The translations under genes and the position numbers were made by a program. This document shows positions 1-11,977 of a DNA stretch of 64,000 nt, one piece after another. A model generated the notes under the pieces. It made no database searches, had not been told where the DNA came from, and saw only the letters and a list, made by a program, of their open reading frames with translations. The stretch spans positions 1 through 64,000 of the forward strand of contig NZ_JADPKK010000005.1 in the NCBI RefSeq assembly GCF_023073915.1, written 5' to 3'. This DNA is from Bradyrhizobium sp. 149. Its GTDB lineage: Bacteria; Pseudomonadota; Alphaproteobacteria; Rhizobiales; Xanthobacteraceae. Position 1 is the stretch's first letter. The number at the start of each line of letters is the position of its first letter.

Positions 1-101
1 GTCTCATGGCAAAGGGCAAAGCCCACAACGCAGCACTGATCGCCTGCGCCCGTAAGCTCCTGATCTATGCCAATACTGTCGTACAACGCGGCACGCCCTA
101 G
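1..101 (+). mobile_element. C-terminal end of an IS110-family transposase (cut by window edge)
   Basis: Reading in the frame that ends at the TAG at 99-101 gives a short peptide with the segment ALIACARKLLIYANTVV. This is the typical closing segment of IS110/IS1111-type DEDD transposases, after the transposase_20 domain. Only the last 30 or so codons lie in the window, so it cannot be said whether the element is complete. No terminal repeats can be assessed. The CoA-transferase gene ends about 57 bp downstream on the other strand. Confidence 0.7.
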
Positions 102-157
102 ACCGAAAAAGCAGCCTAGCTCTTAATGGTTGCTACGCGATCTTTGCCGGGCTAGTC

Positions 158-1321
158 CTACCGCTTCCACGCCTTCGTCATCGCGGCGATCTCCGCCCCC
201 TCCGGCTCGCGAACCGCCGATGGCGTGCGCGAAAATCGCGGCGCTGGCGCCGGCTGCTTCACGCCGTGGCGTTCGACGAACACCTGTCGCGCGACCATGT
301 GCGGATGCTCGGTCGCTTCCGACATGGTCAGCACCGGCGCGAAGCAGATGTCGCTGCCTTCCATGATCTTGCACCAGTCCTCGCGCGTCTTGCTCTTGAA
401 CACCGTCTTCAGCTTTTCCTTCAGCGCGGGCCAGGCCTTGCGGTCCATCTGCGCATCGAAATCGGCATCGGTCAGGCCGGCGTGCTGGCGCAGCAGCGCG
501 TAGAACTGCGGTTCGATCGAGCCGATCGAGACGAAATGGCCGCAGGCGCATTCGTAGACGCCGTAGAAATGCGCGCCGCCGTCGAGGAAATTCTGGTCGC
601 GGCCTTCGGTCCAGCGGCCGATCGCCGTCATGTCGAAGAAGAACGACATCAGCGATGCCGCGCCGTCGCACATCGCGGCGTCGACCACCTGACCCTTGCC
701 GGACTTCGAGGCCTCCAGCAGCGCCGCAAGCACGCCGACGACGAGATATAGTGCGCCGCCGCCGAAATCGCCGACCAGATTGAGCGGCGGTACCGGCGCT
801 TCCTTGGTGCCGATCGCGGCGAGCGCGCCGGTGATGGAGATGTAGTTGATGTCGTGACCGGCGGCATTGGCGAGCGGGCCGTGCTGGCCCCAGCCGGTCA
901 TGCGGCCGTAGACCAGCTTTGGATTGCGGGCGAGTACCACGTCAGGTCCGAGGCCGAGCCGCTCCATCACGCCGGGACGAAATCCCTCGACCAGCGCGTC
1001 GGCATTCGCAAGCAGGTCCAGGACCTCTGCGATCGCCGCCTTGTCCTTGAGGTCGAGCTCGATCACCTTGCGGCCGCGGCCCGCGACCGACTTCATGCTC
1101 TTCCTGGCGCCGACCCGATCGAGTGTGACGACGTCGGCGCCCATGTCGGCCAGCATCATGCAGGCGAACGGGCCGGGTCCGATGCCGGCGAATTCGACGA
1201 TGCGGAAACCCGAGAGCGGGCCGGAGGCGCGAACGGAGGAGGTGGGGGCTGGTTTGTCGAGCACGTCGTTGTTTCCTCGGGTCGCGGGCGGATGCCGTTG
1301 TTCGGCAATCGCCTCGGACAT
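158..1321 (-). CDS. CaiB/BaiF family CoA-transferase (alpha-methylacyl-CoA racemase-like)
   Basis: A 387-residue class III CoA-transferase/racemase fold protein. The family either moves CoA between acids or epimerises 2-methylacyl-CoA thioesters. The segment AGHDINY (His156) and VGDFGGG (Asp185) match the His/Asp pair of the racemase branch, and an IEPQFYALL segment follows where that branch has its catalytic Glu. The racemase branch is therefore more likely than a formyl-CoA transferase. The first 30 residues are polar and look like an unstructured extension. The gene is monocistronic, with a palindrome 17 bp upstream that could be an operator. The exact substrate cannot be read from the sequence. 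Confidence 0.85.
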   Translation of the reverse strand: MSEAIAEQRHPPATRGNNDVLDKPAPTSSVRASGPLSGFRIVEFAGIGPGPFACMMLADMGADVVTLDRVGARKSMKSVAGRGRKVIELDLKDKAAIAEVLDLLANADALVEGFRPGVMERLGLGPDVVLARNPKLVYGRMTGWGQHGPLANAAGHDINYISITGALAAIGTKEAPVPPLNLVGDFGGGALYLVVGVLAALLEASKSGKGQVVDAAMCDGAASLMSFFFDMTAIGRWTEGRDQNFLDGGAHFYGVYECACGHFVSIGSIEPQFYALLRQHAGLTDADFDAQMDRKAWPALKEKLKTVFKSKTREDWCKIMEGSDICFAPVLTMSEATEHPHMVARQVFVERHGVKQPAPAPRFSRTPSAVREPEGAEIAAMTKAWKR

Positions 1322-1337
1322 TTCCTCTGTGGGGCGA

Positions 1338-1355
1338 GTTAATTGGCTGATTAAC
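1338..1355. promoter_or_regulatory. Palindromic operator candidate upstream of the CoA-transferase
   Basis: A perfect inverted repeat GTTAAT-6 nt-ATTAAC lies 17 bp upstream of the CoA-transferase start codon, within the likely promoter. Its size suits a dimeric repressor of the TetR, GntR or MarR type. No regulator gene is adjacent, so the protein that binds it is unknown. Confidence 0.4.
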
Positions 1356-1401
1356 TTTTCTCGCCTTCACGCCAGCGAGGCAAGCGTTTTCCATGCCGCA
1401 C

Positions 1402-1439
1402 GGCCAAAATAAAAACGGCGCGCACCGAAGTGCGCGCCG
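1402..1439 (-). terminator. Rho-independent terminator of the S-L-M operon
   Basis: A ten-base-pair GC-rich stem (1416-1425 with 1430-1439) has a CGAA tetraloop. On the minus strand it is followed by a TTTTTATTTT tract. It lies 25 bp beyond the stop codon of the FAD subunit gene, as expected for the end of the operon. Confidence 0.85.
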
Positions 1440-1463
1440 CGGGAAATTTGCGTCGAGGCGCTA

Positions 1464-2264
1464 TCAGCCTGCGGCAGCTACCGCGCGCTGCGCCATCACC
1501 TTGATGAGATTGGCGCGGTACTCCGCAGTGCCGTGGATGTCGGCCAGCAGATTGCTCGCCGAAATGCTCACGCTGTCGATCGCCGACGGTGACCAGTTCG
1601 CCTTCAGCGCCGCCTCAATCGCGGGCACCCGCATCACGCCGGTTTGCGAGGCGCCGGTGGCGGCCACCCGAATCTCGCCCGACTTCGTCAGCGCGACGAA
1701 CACGCCGGTCAGCGCGAAGCGAGACGCAGGGTGGCGCATTTTTTCGTAGCCGGCCTTCGCCGGAACCGGGAACGACACGGCGGTGATGATCTCGCCGTCT
1801 TCCAGCGCTGTCGTGAACAGGCCCTGGAAGAAGTCATCCGCCGCGATCGACCGCTTGTTGGTCTTCACGGCGGCGCCGAGCGCGAGCAGCGCAGCCGGAT
1901 AATCCGCGGCGGGATCGTTGTTGGCGATCGAGCCGCCGATTGTGCCGCGATAGCGCACGGCGGGGTCGCCGAGCACCGAGGTGAGATAGGCGATTGCGGG
2001 AATCGCCTTCTTCACATCGGCATTCTGCATGATGTCGAAATAGGTCGTGCCGGCCTTGATGGTCAGCACGTCGCCTGAGAGCTCGACGCCCTGCAGCTCC
2101 TTGATCTTGCCGAGGTCAATCAGGTCCGAGGGGCTGGCGAGGCGCTGCTTCATGACCGGCAGCAGCGTTTGGCCGCCGGCGAGGAATTTCGCTTCGCTTC
2201 CCTTGGCAAAAAGGCTGACGGCTTCGTCAACCGAGGACGCGCGATGATAAACGGTCTGGTACAT
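1464..2264 (-). CDS. coxM: CO dehydrogenase-like FAD-binding medium subunit
   Basis: The 266-residue FAD subunit of a molybdenum hydroxylase passes electrons from the iron-sulfur subunit to FAD. It has the two FAD-pyrophosphate motifs of the family: AGGQTLLP near residues 29-36, and TIGGSIANNDPAADYP near residues 108-123. Length is normal for CoxM/CutM. It is the last gene of a three-gene S-L-M operon, 15 bp after the large-subunit gene and just before a strong terminator. The order S-L-M is that of form II CO dehydrogenase-like enzymes, so CO need not be the substrate. Confidence 0.9.
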   Translation of the reverse strand: MYQTVYHRASSVDEAVSLFAKGSEAKFLAGGQTLLPVMKQRLASPSDLIDLGKIKELQGVELSGDVLTIKAGTTYFDIMQNADVKKAIPAIAYLTSVLGDPAVRYRGTIGGSIANNDPAADYPAALLALGAAVKTNKRSIAADDFFQGLFTTALEDGEIITAVSFPVPAKAGYEKMRHPASRFALTGVFVALTKSGEIRVAATGASQTGVMRVPAIEAALKANWSPSAIDSVSISASNLLADIHGTAEYRANLIKVMAQRAVAAAG

Positions 2265-2279
2265 CTTCGTTCCTCCCTC

Positions 2280-4622
<2,343 letters not shown>

Positions 4623-4708
4623 GTCTGGTCCTCCCGACCGGAATTTGTCTTGACCGCGCTTTCCCTCGAAAGCAGCGGCGGTAGGTTTCTTATTTCGAGG
4701 CGGGCCGC

Positions 4709-5209
<501 letters not shown>

Positions 5210-5549
5210 GGTTGATGTCCTCCCGGGATCGATTTTGATTGTTTCTAATTAGAGACAGCGACCCGGAACATTGCAACTAGGATTTTGGTCGCCCGCGTCA
5301 TGGAAAAGTCATTGATCTGGAATGGCCGACGTTGATTTGGGGGCGAGCCGACCGGATCGGACGCGGCGCCAAGGCGGGTCCGGGATGCCAGCCTCTATAT
5401 CCTTAAGCGGTCCGCCTGGCCGATGGAGCCGGAAATTCCGCGGACGCGCCGAATTTACCGCCCCTTATCGATTGTGCCTTAGTTTTGCCCAGCCAGATCA
5501 GGGGGCGGGGCGCCACCGGATCGCGGCTGAATCAAAAATGGGGGTGGGA
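5210..5549. other. Divergent intergenic region between coxS and the first chemoreceptor gene
   Basis: About 340 bp hold no convincing gene. An in-frame upstream extension of the chemoreceptor reads as low-complexity, non-family sequence and has no ribosome site. The region must carry both promoters. A 16-bp element at 5454-5469 recurs upstream of the second chemoreceptor gene. Confidence 0.6.
5454..5469 (+). promoter_or_regulatory. Element shared by both chemoreceptor promoters (copy 1)
   Basis: TTTACCGCCCCTTATC lies 80 bp before the start codon of the first chemoreceptor gene. It matches the copy at 7795-7810 in 15 of 16 positions, while the surrounding upstream sequence of the two genes is largely different. 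This suggests a conserved promoter or regulator site. Confidence 0.45.
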
Positions 5550-7589
5550 ATGTCCGGGCGTATCGCGTCGTCCTCGAAGCGCACAATAGTGCCGACCCTC
5601 AGGTTCCGCGCCAAGATCATTCTGGGCTTTGCCGCCGTGCTGGTGATCTCCGCCGGCAGCATGGCTTTCTCCTATTTTGGCTTCGAACGGGTCGCGTCCG
5701 GGGTCGGGACCTACCGCAGCAGCGTCACCGAGGCCGATCTCGCCCGAAACATCGACCGGGAGCTGCTCGCCTATCGCTCGGCCGTCAAATATTTCGTCGT
5801 CACCAGCAAGGAGGACGACGCCAAGGCGGCGCTGGACACGGAGACCGGCCTGAAGAGCGCCGTCGACCAGGCCATCAAGAGCGCCAAGAAGCCGGCGCGC
5901 CAGGAGAGCCTGGGCAAGCTCGCCAAGGAGTTTTCCAACTTCTCCGCGACCTTCGCAAAGGTCCTCCAGGCCAAGCGTGACAGCGCGCTGCTGGTGCAGA
6001 ACCAGCTCACGCGCAACGCCAACCTCCTGAAATACAAGCTCGACGACGTCGGCAACAACGCTTCCGATTCCGAGGCGCAGGCGATCGAGTTCGGCACCAA
6101 GCAGGTCAATGCCCAATTCCAGACCGCGAACGCGGCGGCGACCAATTTCGTGCTGACGTCCGACCAGGCGATCGCGACCAGCGCGCTGGCGCGGCTGAAA
6201 TTCGTCGAGAACTCGCTCGGCGCGGTCTATTCCATGGACGACAAGATCGTCGCCGGCCTGAAGGACGCCAAGGCGCTGTTAGGGGCCTATCGCGAAGCGC
6301 TGGAGAAGCTGATCGCCAACGCCAAAATGGTCGACGATCTCGTCACCGAGATGAGCGGCTCGGCGGGAGCGATCCTTCAGGGCGCCACCGCCATGAAAGC
6401 GGACCTCGTTGCCGAACAGCAGCGGCTGGAGTCCGAATCGGAAGCGACCATCGGGAAGACCGAGCAGCTGGTGCTAATGCTGGCCGTCGGCGGCACGCTG
6501 CTTGGCGCGCTTCTCGCCTTCCTGCTCGGCACCGGCATCTCGCGTCCGATGATCGCGATGTGCAAGGCGATGCGCGAACTTGCCTCGGGTAATTTCGACG
6601 TCGTGCTGCCGGGCCTGGGGCGCAAGGACGAGATCGGCGAAATGGCCAGCGCGGTAGAAGAATTCAAGGTCCAGGCCGTGGCCAAGGCCGGCCGCGACGC
6701 CGCCGCCAACGAAGCCCAGAACAAGGAAGCGAGCGCTGCCCGCCGCTCCGAACTGATTCGCTTCGCCGACGATTTCGAGAGCGCGGTCGGCGCCATCGTC
6801 TCCAACGTCTCGGCCTCCGCCGTGCAACTCGAATCGGCGGCGTCGACGCTGACCCGCACCGCCGAGACCACGCAGAGCCTGTCGAGCCAGGTCGCCGACG
6901 TCTCCGAGCAGGCCTCCAGCAACATGCAGTCGGTCGCGACCGCGACGGAAGAGCTCTCGGCCTCGGTCGAAGAGATCGGCCGCCAAGTCCGCGATTCCAG
7001 CCGCATCGCCGAAGCCGCCGTGGTGCAAGCGAAGGAGACCGATGGTCGCATCGGCAAATTGTCGCGCGCGGCCCAGCAGATCGGCGAAGTCGTCAAGCTC
7101 ATCACGGCGATCGCCGAGCAGACCAATCTTCTCGCTCTGAATGCGACTATTGAGGCGGCACGCGCCGGAGATGCCGGCCGCGGCTTCGCCGTGGTGGCCA
7201 GCGAAGTGAAGTCGCTCGCGAGCCAGACCGCGAAGGCGACCGACGAAATCTCTTCGCACATCGCCGGCATGCAGGGCGCCACCGCCGAATCAGTTGCAGC
7301 GATCAAGGAGATCGGCGCCACCATCGGCCAGATATCATCGATCTCGACCTCGATTGCGAGCGCAGTCGAGCAGCAAGGCGCGGCGACGCAGGAAATTGCG
7401 CGCAGTGTCCAGACTGTCGCACAGGGCACACAGACCGCCGCCACCGACATCGGTCAGGTCAACCGCGGCGCCGCCGAGACCGGATCGGCCTCGGAAGAGG
7501 TGCTGCATTCGGCCAAGACGCTGTCATCCGAAAGCACCCGCCTGCGCGCCGAGCTCGACCGCTTCATGGGGAATATCCGGGCGGCGTAG
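5550..7589 (+). CDS. Methyl-accepting chemotaxis protein (tandem copy 1)
   Basis: A 679-residue transmembrane chemoreceptor. It has a short cytoplasmic tail, TM1 at about residues 23-45, a long helical periplasmic sensor (about 46-303) of the size of a helical bimodular domain, TM2 at about 305-326, a HAMP domain starting at [14 protein letters not shown], and a signalling domain whose hairpin tip is [19 protein letters not shown]. It signals to CheA/CheW. I chose the ATG at 5550 because GGGGGTGGGA precedes it, exactly as in the second copy; another ATG lies 12 bp upstream. There is no C-terminal CheR/CheB docking pentapeptide. From the HAMP onward it is nearly identical to the next gene. Ligand unknown. 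Confidence 0.9.
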   Translation: MSGRIASSSKRTIVPTLRFRAKIILGFAAVLVISAGSMAFSYFGFERVASGVGTYRSSVTEADLARNIDRELLAYRSAVKYFVVTSKEDDAKAALDTETGLKSAVDQAIKSAKKPARQESLGKLAKEFSNFSATFAKVLQAKRDSALLVQNQLTRNANLLKYKLDDVGNNASDSEAQAIEFGTKQVNAQFQTANAAATNFVLTSDQAIATSALARLKFVENSLGAVYSMDDKIVAGLKDAKALLGAYREALEKLIANAKMVDDLVTEMSGSAGAILQGATAMKADLVAEQQRLESESEATIGKTEQLVLMLAVGGTLLGALLAFLLGTGISRPMIAMCKAMRELASGNFDVVLPGLGRKDEIGEMASAVEEFKVQAVAKAGRDAAANEAQNKEASAARRSELIRFADDFESAVGAIVSNVSASAVQLESAASTLTRTAETTQSLSSQVADVSEQASSNMQSVATATEELSASVEEIGRQVRDSSRIAEAAVVQAKETDGRIGKLSRAAQQIGEVVKLITAIAEQTNLLALNATIEAARAGDAGRGFAVVASEVKSLASQTAKATDEISSHIAGMQGATAESVAAIKEIGATIGQISSISTSIASAVEQQGAATQEIARSVQTVAQGTQTAATDIGQVNRGAAETGSASEEVLHSAKTLSSESTRLRAELDRFMGNIRAA

Positions 7590-7612
7590 GCTCGAAGCGC
7601 GCCACTCACTCC

Positions 7613-7755
7613 GCCGTCCTCCTGGCGAAGGCCAGGACCCATTACCCCGACGAGAAGTTGCGGCGCGGGCCGGTAACCCCGTGTCTCCGCCAAACCGCTC
7701 CCTGGGTAATGGGTCCTGGATCAGCGCTCCGCTTCGCTTGTCCAAGACGACGGAC
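7613..7755. repeat. Large palindromic intergenic repeat
   Basis: Two perfect 16-bp inverted arms (7632-7647 and 7704-7719) are separated by 56 nt. Outer sequence of the type CGTCCTGGCCTTCGCCAGGACGACGG surrounds them in degenerate form. This kind of palindromic element is common between Bradyrhizobium genes. Here it may also act as the transcription end of the first chemoreceptor gene. Confidence 0.6.
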
Positions 7756-7794
7756 AACCGCGCGTCACCTAACCGCCGGTTGCGGCGCCACAAG

Positions 7795-7810
7795 TTTACC
7801 GCCGCTTATC
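7795..7810 (+). promoter_or_regulatory. Element shared by both chemoreceptor promoters (copy 2)
   Basis: TTTACCGCCGCTTATC is one base different from the copy at 5454-5469. It lies 86 bp upstream of the second chemoreceptor start, almost the same distance as in copy 1. Confidence 0.45.
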
Positions 7811-7896
7811 CTTTGCCCTTTACCGTGCTCGCGAGTCAGGAAGCGGGCTGCTTTCGGGCTGCGCCTGGTTTTCCGCGAATGGAATGGGGTGGGGGA

Positions 7897-9930
7897 ATGC
7901 CCGTCAAGTCGAAGTCGACCACATCGAAGCTGCTCACCTTGCGTTTTCGCGCAAAAATCATCCTCGGCTTCGTGGCGGTGCTCGCCATCCTGGCCGTCAG
8001 CATGGCTTTCGCGTATTTCGGCTTCGAGCGAATCCAGGCGGCCGTGGCCTCCTACCGCTCCAGCGTCGGCGAAGCGGACCTTGCGCGGACGGTCGATCGC
8101 GAACTGATCGCTTATCAGGGGCTGGCGCGGGCCTACACGCTGACCGGCGCGGCGGATGATGAGACCGCAGCCAAAGCAGCCGAAGAGAATTTGAGGGCCG
8201 CGATCGCCAAGTCGGCGGCGGCCACCACGGGCGTAGCGCGCCGCGAGCAGGTCGGCCGGCTCGAGGCCGACTTCAAGAGCTTTACCAAGGTGTTCGGCGA
8301 GATCATCACGTTGACGCGCGAGAACGGCAAGATCGCGACGGATGAGCTCAACAGCGTCGGCAACAAGATCCGCTTCAAGTTCGACGATCTCGCCGATACC
8401 GCGGCATTGGCGGGCCTGAACTCGGTTCAGGGCACGGCCAAGGACATTACATCGCAATACCTTGCGGTCTCCACCTCGGTCAGCGCCTTCGTCGCCAAGC
8501 CGGAGCCGAAGACTGCCGACGGCGTCACCGCCCGCATCAAGTTCTTGGAGACCTTGCTGGTCTCGATCTATGCCAACGACCAGAAGATCACCGACCGCGT
8601 CACCGAGATCAGCAATCTTCTCAAGCAGTACCGCACCTCCTTTTCAAAGTTGACCGAGAACGTGAAGGTCATCGTCAAGCTGAACGGCGAGATGACCAAG
8701 ACGGCCGCTTCCATTCTCAAGCTCTCGGGTGAGCTGCGGTCGGAGCTGACGGCGGATCAGCAGCGCATCGAGGTGAACGCCAATGCCACCATCGGCGAGA
8801 CCGAGCGGCTGATGCTGATGATGGCGCTGGGCGGCCTTGCCGTCGGCGCTGCGCTCGCCCTGATGCTGGGTAATGGCATTTCGCGTCCGATGATCGCGAT
8901 GTGCAAGGCGATGCGCGAGCTGGCCTCGGGTAATTTCGACGTCGTGCTGCCGGGCCTCGGGCGCAGGGACGAGATCGGCGAAATGGCCAGCGCGGTAGAA
9001 GAATTCAAGGTCCAGGCCGTGGCCAAGGCCGAGCGCGATGCCGCCGCCAACGAACTCCAGAACAAGGAGCAGGCCGCAAGCCGTCGTTCCGAGCTGATTC
9101 GATTCGCCGACGATTTCGAGAGCGCGGTCGGTGCCATCGTCTCCAACGTCTCGGCTTCCGCCGTGCAGCTGGAATCGGCGGCCTCGACGCTAACCCGCAC
9201 CGCCGAGACCACGCAGAGCCTGTCGAGCCAGGTCGCCGACGTCTCCGAACAGGCCTCCAGCAACATGCAGTCGGTCGCGACCGCGACCGAAGAGCTCTCG
9301 GCCTCGGTCGAGGAGATCGGCCGCCAGGTCCGCGATTCCAGCCGTATCGCCGAGGCCGCCGTGGTGCAGGCAAAGGAGACCGACAACCGCATCGGCAAGC
9401 TCTCGCATGCCGCCCAGCAGATCGGGGAAGTCGTCAAGCTCATCACGGCGATCGCCGAGCAGACCAATCTTCTGGCGCTCAACGCGACCATCGAGGCGGC
9501 GCGCGCCGGCGAAGCCGGCCGCGGCTTTGCAGTGGTCGCCAGCGAAGTGAAGTCGCTCGCGAGCCAGACCGCAAAGGCCACCGACGAGATTTCCTCGCAC
9601 ATCACAGGCATGCAGGGTGCGACCGCCGAGTCGGTTGCGGCGATCAAGGAGATCGGAGCGACTATAGGCCAAATCTCGTCGATATCGACATCGATTGCGA
9701 GCGCAGTCGAGCAGCAAGGTGCGGCGACGCAGGAAATTGCGCGCAGCGTGCAGACTGTCGCACAGGGCACACAGACCGCCGCCACCGACATCGGTCAGGT
9801 CAACCGCGGCGCCGCCGAAACCGGCTCGGCCTCGGAAGAGGTGCTGCACTCGGCCAAGACGCTGTCATCCGAAAGCACCCGCCTGCGCGCCGAGCTGGAC
9901 CGCTTCATGGGGAATATCCGGGCGGCGTAG
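7897..9930 (+). CDS. Methyl-accepting chemotaxis protein (tandem copy 2)
   Basis: A 677-residue chemoreceptor with the same layout as its upstream neighbour: TM1 near residues 20-42, a helical periplasmic sensor, TM2 near 302-323, HAMP, and a signalling domain with the [19 protein letters not shown] tip. The sensor halves differ clearly, with only scattered identity. From SRPMIAMCK to the C-terminus the two proteins are almost the same. The ATG at 7897 is preceded by GGGGTGGGGG; an in-frame ATG 18 bp upstream is less well placed. The pair looks like a duplication in which the input domain diverged while the output domain was kept or homogenised. Confidence 0.9.
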   Translation: MPVKSKSTTSKLLTLRFRAKIILGFVAVLAILAVSMAFAYFGFERIQAAVASYRSSVGEADLARTVDRELIAYQGLARAYTLTGAADDETAAKAAEENLRAAIAKSAAATTGVARREQVGRLEADFKSFTKVFGEIITLTRENGKIATDELNSVGNKIRFKFDDLADTAALAGLNSVQGTAKDITSQYLAVSTSVSAFVAKPEPKTADGVTARIKFLETLLVSIYANDQKITDRVTEISNLLKQYRTSFSKLTENVKVIVKLNGEMTKTAASILKLSGELRSELTADQQRIEVNANATIGETERLMLMMALGGLAVGAALALMLGNGISRPMIAMCKAMRELASGNFDVVLPGLGRRDEIGEMASAVEEFKVQAVAKAERDAAANELQNKEQAASRRSELIRFADDFESAVGAIVSNVSASAVQLESAASTLTRTAETTQSLSSQVADVSEQASSNMQSVATATEELSASVEEIGRQVRDSSRIAEAAVVQAKETDNRIGKLSHAAQQIGEVVKLITAIAEQTNLLALNATIEAARAGEAGRGFAVVASEVKSLASQTAKATDEISSHITGMQGATAESVAAIKEIGATIGQISSISTSIASAVEQQGAATQEIARSVQTVAQGTQTAATDIGQVNRGAAETGSASEEVLHSAKTLSSESTRLRAELDRFMGNIRAA

Positions 9931-9969
9931 GGCCTCGTTATGGTAGAGCGAGGGGCGCGCTTTCCGCGC

Positions 9970-10306
9970 TCACTCCTTCCCGAATGCCCGCTTCAGCTCC
10001 ACCTTGCCCTCTCCAGCCGCGTGCGCTCCGTCTGCGGCAGGGTCTTGCCGGCGCGGTTGATGTAGAACGTCAGCATCGACAGTGCCGAGCGGTAGGCGCC
10101 GGTCTTGCGGCGCGCGCTGTGCTCGGCCGAGCGCTTCAGCGACGTCGCGATCTTCTTCGCGCTGGTCAGCTTGAACACGCCGTGTTTGAGGTCGAGCGCG
10201 TCGCTCTCTTCGTCACGCGCTGCGACCAGCGCTTCGGTGAGGCGCGTTTGGTGCTCTTGCGTGCCGCCGTTTCGCGAGAATGTGTCGTCTTTCTGACGTG
10301 AGCCAT
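9970..10306 (-). pseudogene. DUF3175 protein gene broken by two frameshifts
   Basis: Starting at an ATG (10306-10304) with AAGGAG upstream, the reading runs through KRWSQRVT. It then has to shift by one base to continue as SDALDLKHGVFKL and SALSMLTFYINRAGKTL. It must shift again near 10005 to give the expected VELKRAFGKE ending and the TGA at 9970-9972. These three segments together match the DUF3175 family, about 112 residues if repaired. Each break is explained by one missing base (G in AAGGAGAGC, A in GCAAAGGTG). Function of the family is unknown. Two sequencing errors are the alternative explanation. Confidence 0.75.
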
Positions 10307-10486
10307 GCGCTAACTCCTTGCGGCTCCATCGGAAAGCAGCCGCGCGAACTGCTGTTGTCGTGGGAACCTGGCCTCGCCGCAGACGTTGTCGCAGGTGGCA
10401 GGCCGAATGCCGCACCCTCTTGATCGGATCGACCGCGTCCACGTCAGGTGCCGGGGCCGCGTCCCTTGGTCAGATGCAACAACGCG

Positions 10487-11974
10487 ATGGAATTGCAGCG
10501 AAGCCCAGCGCCGAATGATGGACCTGTGGTCTCCACGGCGGCCGCGGCCGATCGCATCATCGAGACCAGCATTCCCTCACGACTTGACGCGCTGCCGTGG
10601 AGCGGCTTTCACACCCGCGTCGTGCTCGCGCTCGGCATCACCTGGATTCTCGATGGCCTCGAGGTGACGCTGGCCGGCTCGCTCTCCGGCGCGCTGAAGC
10701 AGAGCCCCACCCTACATTTCTCCAATCTTGATCTCGGCTTCGCCAATTCCGCCTATCTTGCGGGTGCTGTGCTCGGCGCGCTCGGTTTCGGCTGGCTGAC
10801 CGACCGCATCGGCCGCAAGAAGCTGTTCTTCATCACGCTCGCGCTCTATCTCTCGGCAACGGCCGCGACCGCTCTGTCATGGGATGTCGCGAGCTATTCG
10901 CTGTTTCGCTTCCTCACCGGCGCGGGCATCGGCGGCGAATACACCGCGATCAATTCCACCATCCAGGAACTGGTGCCGGCGCGCTATCGCGGCTGGACCG
11001 ATCTCGTCATCAACGGCAGCTTCTGGATCGGCGCCGCCATGGGCGCGGTAGCGGCCATCGTGCTGCTCGATCCCGCGGTGATCGCCCCCGATCTCGGCTG
11101 GCGCCTCGCTTATCTCATCGGCGCGACCATCGGGCTCGTCGTGCTCTTGATGCGGATGTGGATTCCGGAGAGTCCGCGCTGGCTGATGATCCACGGCCGT
11201 CCCGACCAGGCCCACGCCATCGTCGACGAGATCGAGCGCTCCGTGATCGGACGGGGCCAGGATACGAACGACGGACGCTTCGCCAAGATCCGCCTGAAGA
11301 TGCGTGATCACACGCCGATCCGTGAGGTCGTGCACACGCTGTTCTCGGTCTACCGCCAGCGGGCAATGGTCGGCCTCGTGCTGATGATCGCGCAGGCCTT
11401 CTTCTACAACGCCATCTTCTTCACCTTTGCGCTGGTGTTGACCGATTTTTACGGGATCAGCGCCGATCATGTCGGCTGGTATCTGCTTCCCTTCGCCGCC
11501 GGCAATTTCCTCGGTCCGTTGCTGCTCGGCCGCCTGTTCGATACGCTCGGCCGCCGCACCATGATCATGTTTACCTATGGCGCGTCGGGCCTGCTGCTGG
11601 CGCTGTCGGGCTATCTGTTCTCGATCGGCGCGTTGAGCGCGCAGGGGCAGACTATCGCCTGGATGGTGATCTTCTTCTTTGCCTCGCCCGCCGCGAGCGC
11701 CGCCTATCTCACCGTCAGCGAGACATTTCCCCTGGAGGTCCGCGCGCTGGCGATCGCGGTGTTCTACGCGGTCGGCACCGGCATCGGCGGCGTGATCGGC
11801 CCCGCGCTGTTCGGTGTGCTGATCGACACCGGATCACGTACGAGCGTATTCGGAGGCTATTTGCTGGGGGCATTCCTGATGATCGCGGCCGCGATCGTGG
11901 CGTGGCGCTATGCCGTCTCGGCGGAACGCAGATCGCTCGAAGAAATCGCGCGGCCGCTTGCTTCCATGGAGTAG
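10487..11974 (+). CDS. MFS transporter (sugar/metabolite:proton symporter type)
   Basis: A 12-TM major facilitator of about 495 residues. It has the loop 2-3 signature GFGWLTDRIGRKK, an RFLTGAGIGGEYTAINS segment in TM4-5, and a central PESPRWL motif typical of the sugar/metabolite symporter branch. I prefer the ATG at 10487 over an upstream GTG at 10448 because the extra residues are not family-like. It ends 3 bp before otsB, so the two are probably co-transcribed, hinting at a link with sugars or compatible solutes. The substrate is not readable. Confidence 0.85.
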   Translation: MELQRSPAPNDGPVVSTAAAADRIIETSIPSRLDALPWSGFHTRVVLALGITWILDGLEVTLAGSLSGALKQSPTLHFSNLDLGFANSAYLAGAVLGALGFGWLTDRIGRKKLFFITLALYLSATAATALSWDVASYSLFRFLTGAGIGGEYTAINSTIQELVPARYRGWTDLVINGSFWIGAAMGAVAAIVLLDPAVIAPDLGWRLAYLIGATIGLVVLLMRMWIPESPRWLMIHGRPDQAHAIVDEIERSVIGRGQDTNDGRFAKIRLKMRDHTPIREVVHTLFSVYRQRAMVGLVLMIAQAFFYNAIFFTFALVLTDFYGISADHVGWYLLPFAAGNFLGPLLLGRLFDTLGRRTMIMFTYGASGLLLALSGYLFSIGALSAQGQTIAWMVIFFFASPAASAAYLTVSETFPLEVRALAIAVFYAVGTGIGGVIGPALFGVLIDTGSRTSVFGGYLLGAFLMIAAAIVAWRYAVSAERRSLEEIARPLASME

Positions 11975-11977
11975 ACT

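Noticed and set aside
9993..10442. 149-residue reading on the minus strand as an intact gene
   Set aside because: Only its second half matches DUF3175. The N-terminal part and the end are out of frame, so it is reported as a frameshifted pseudogene.
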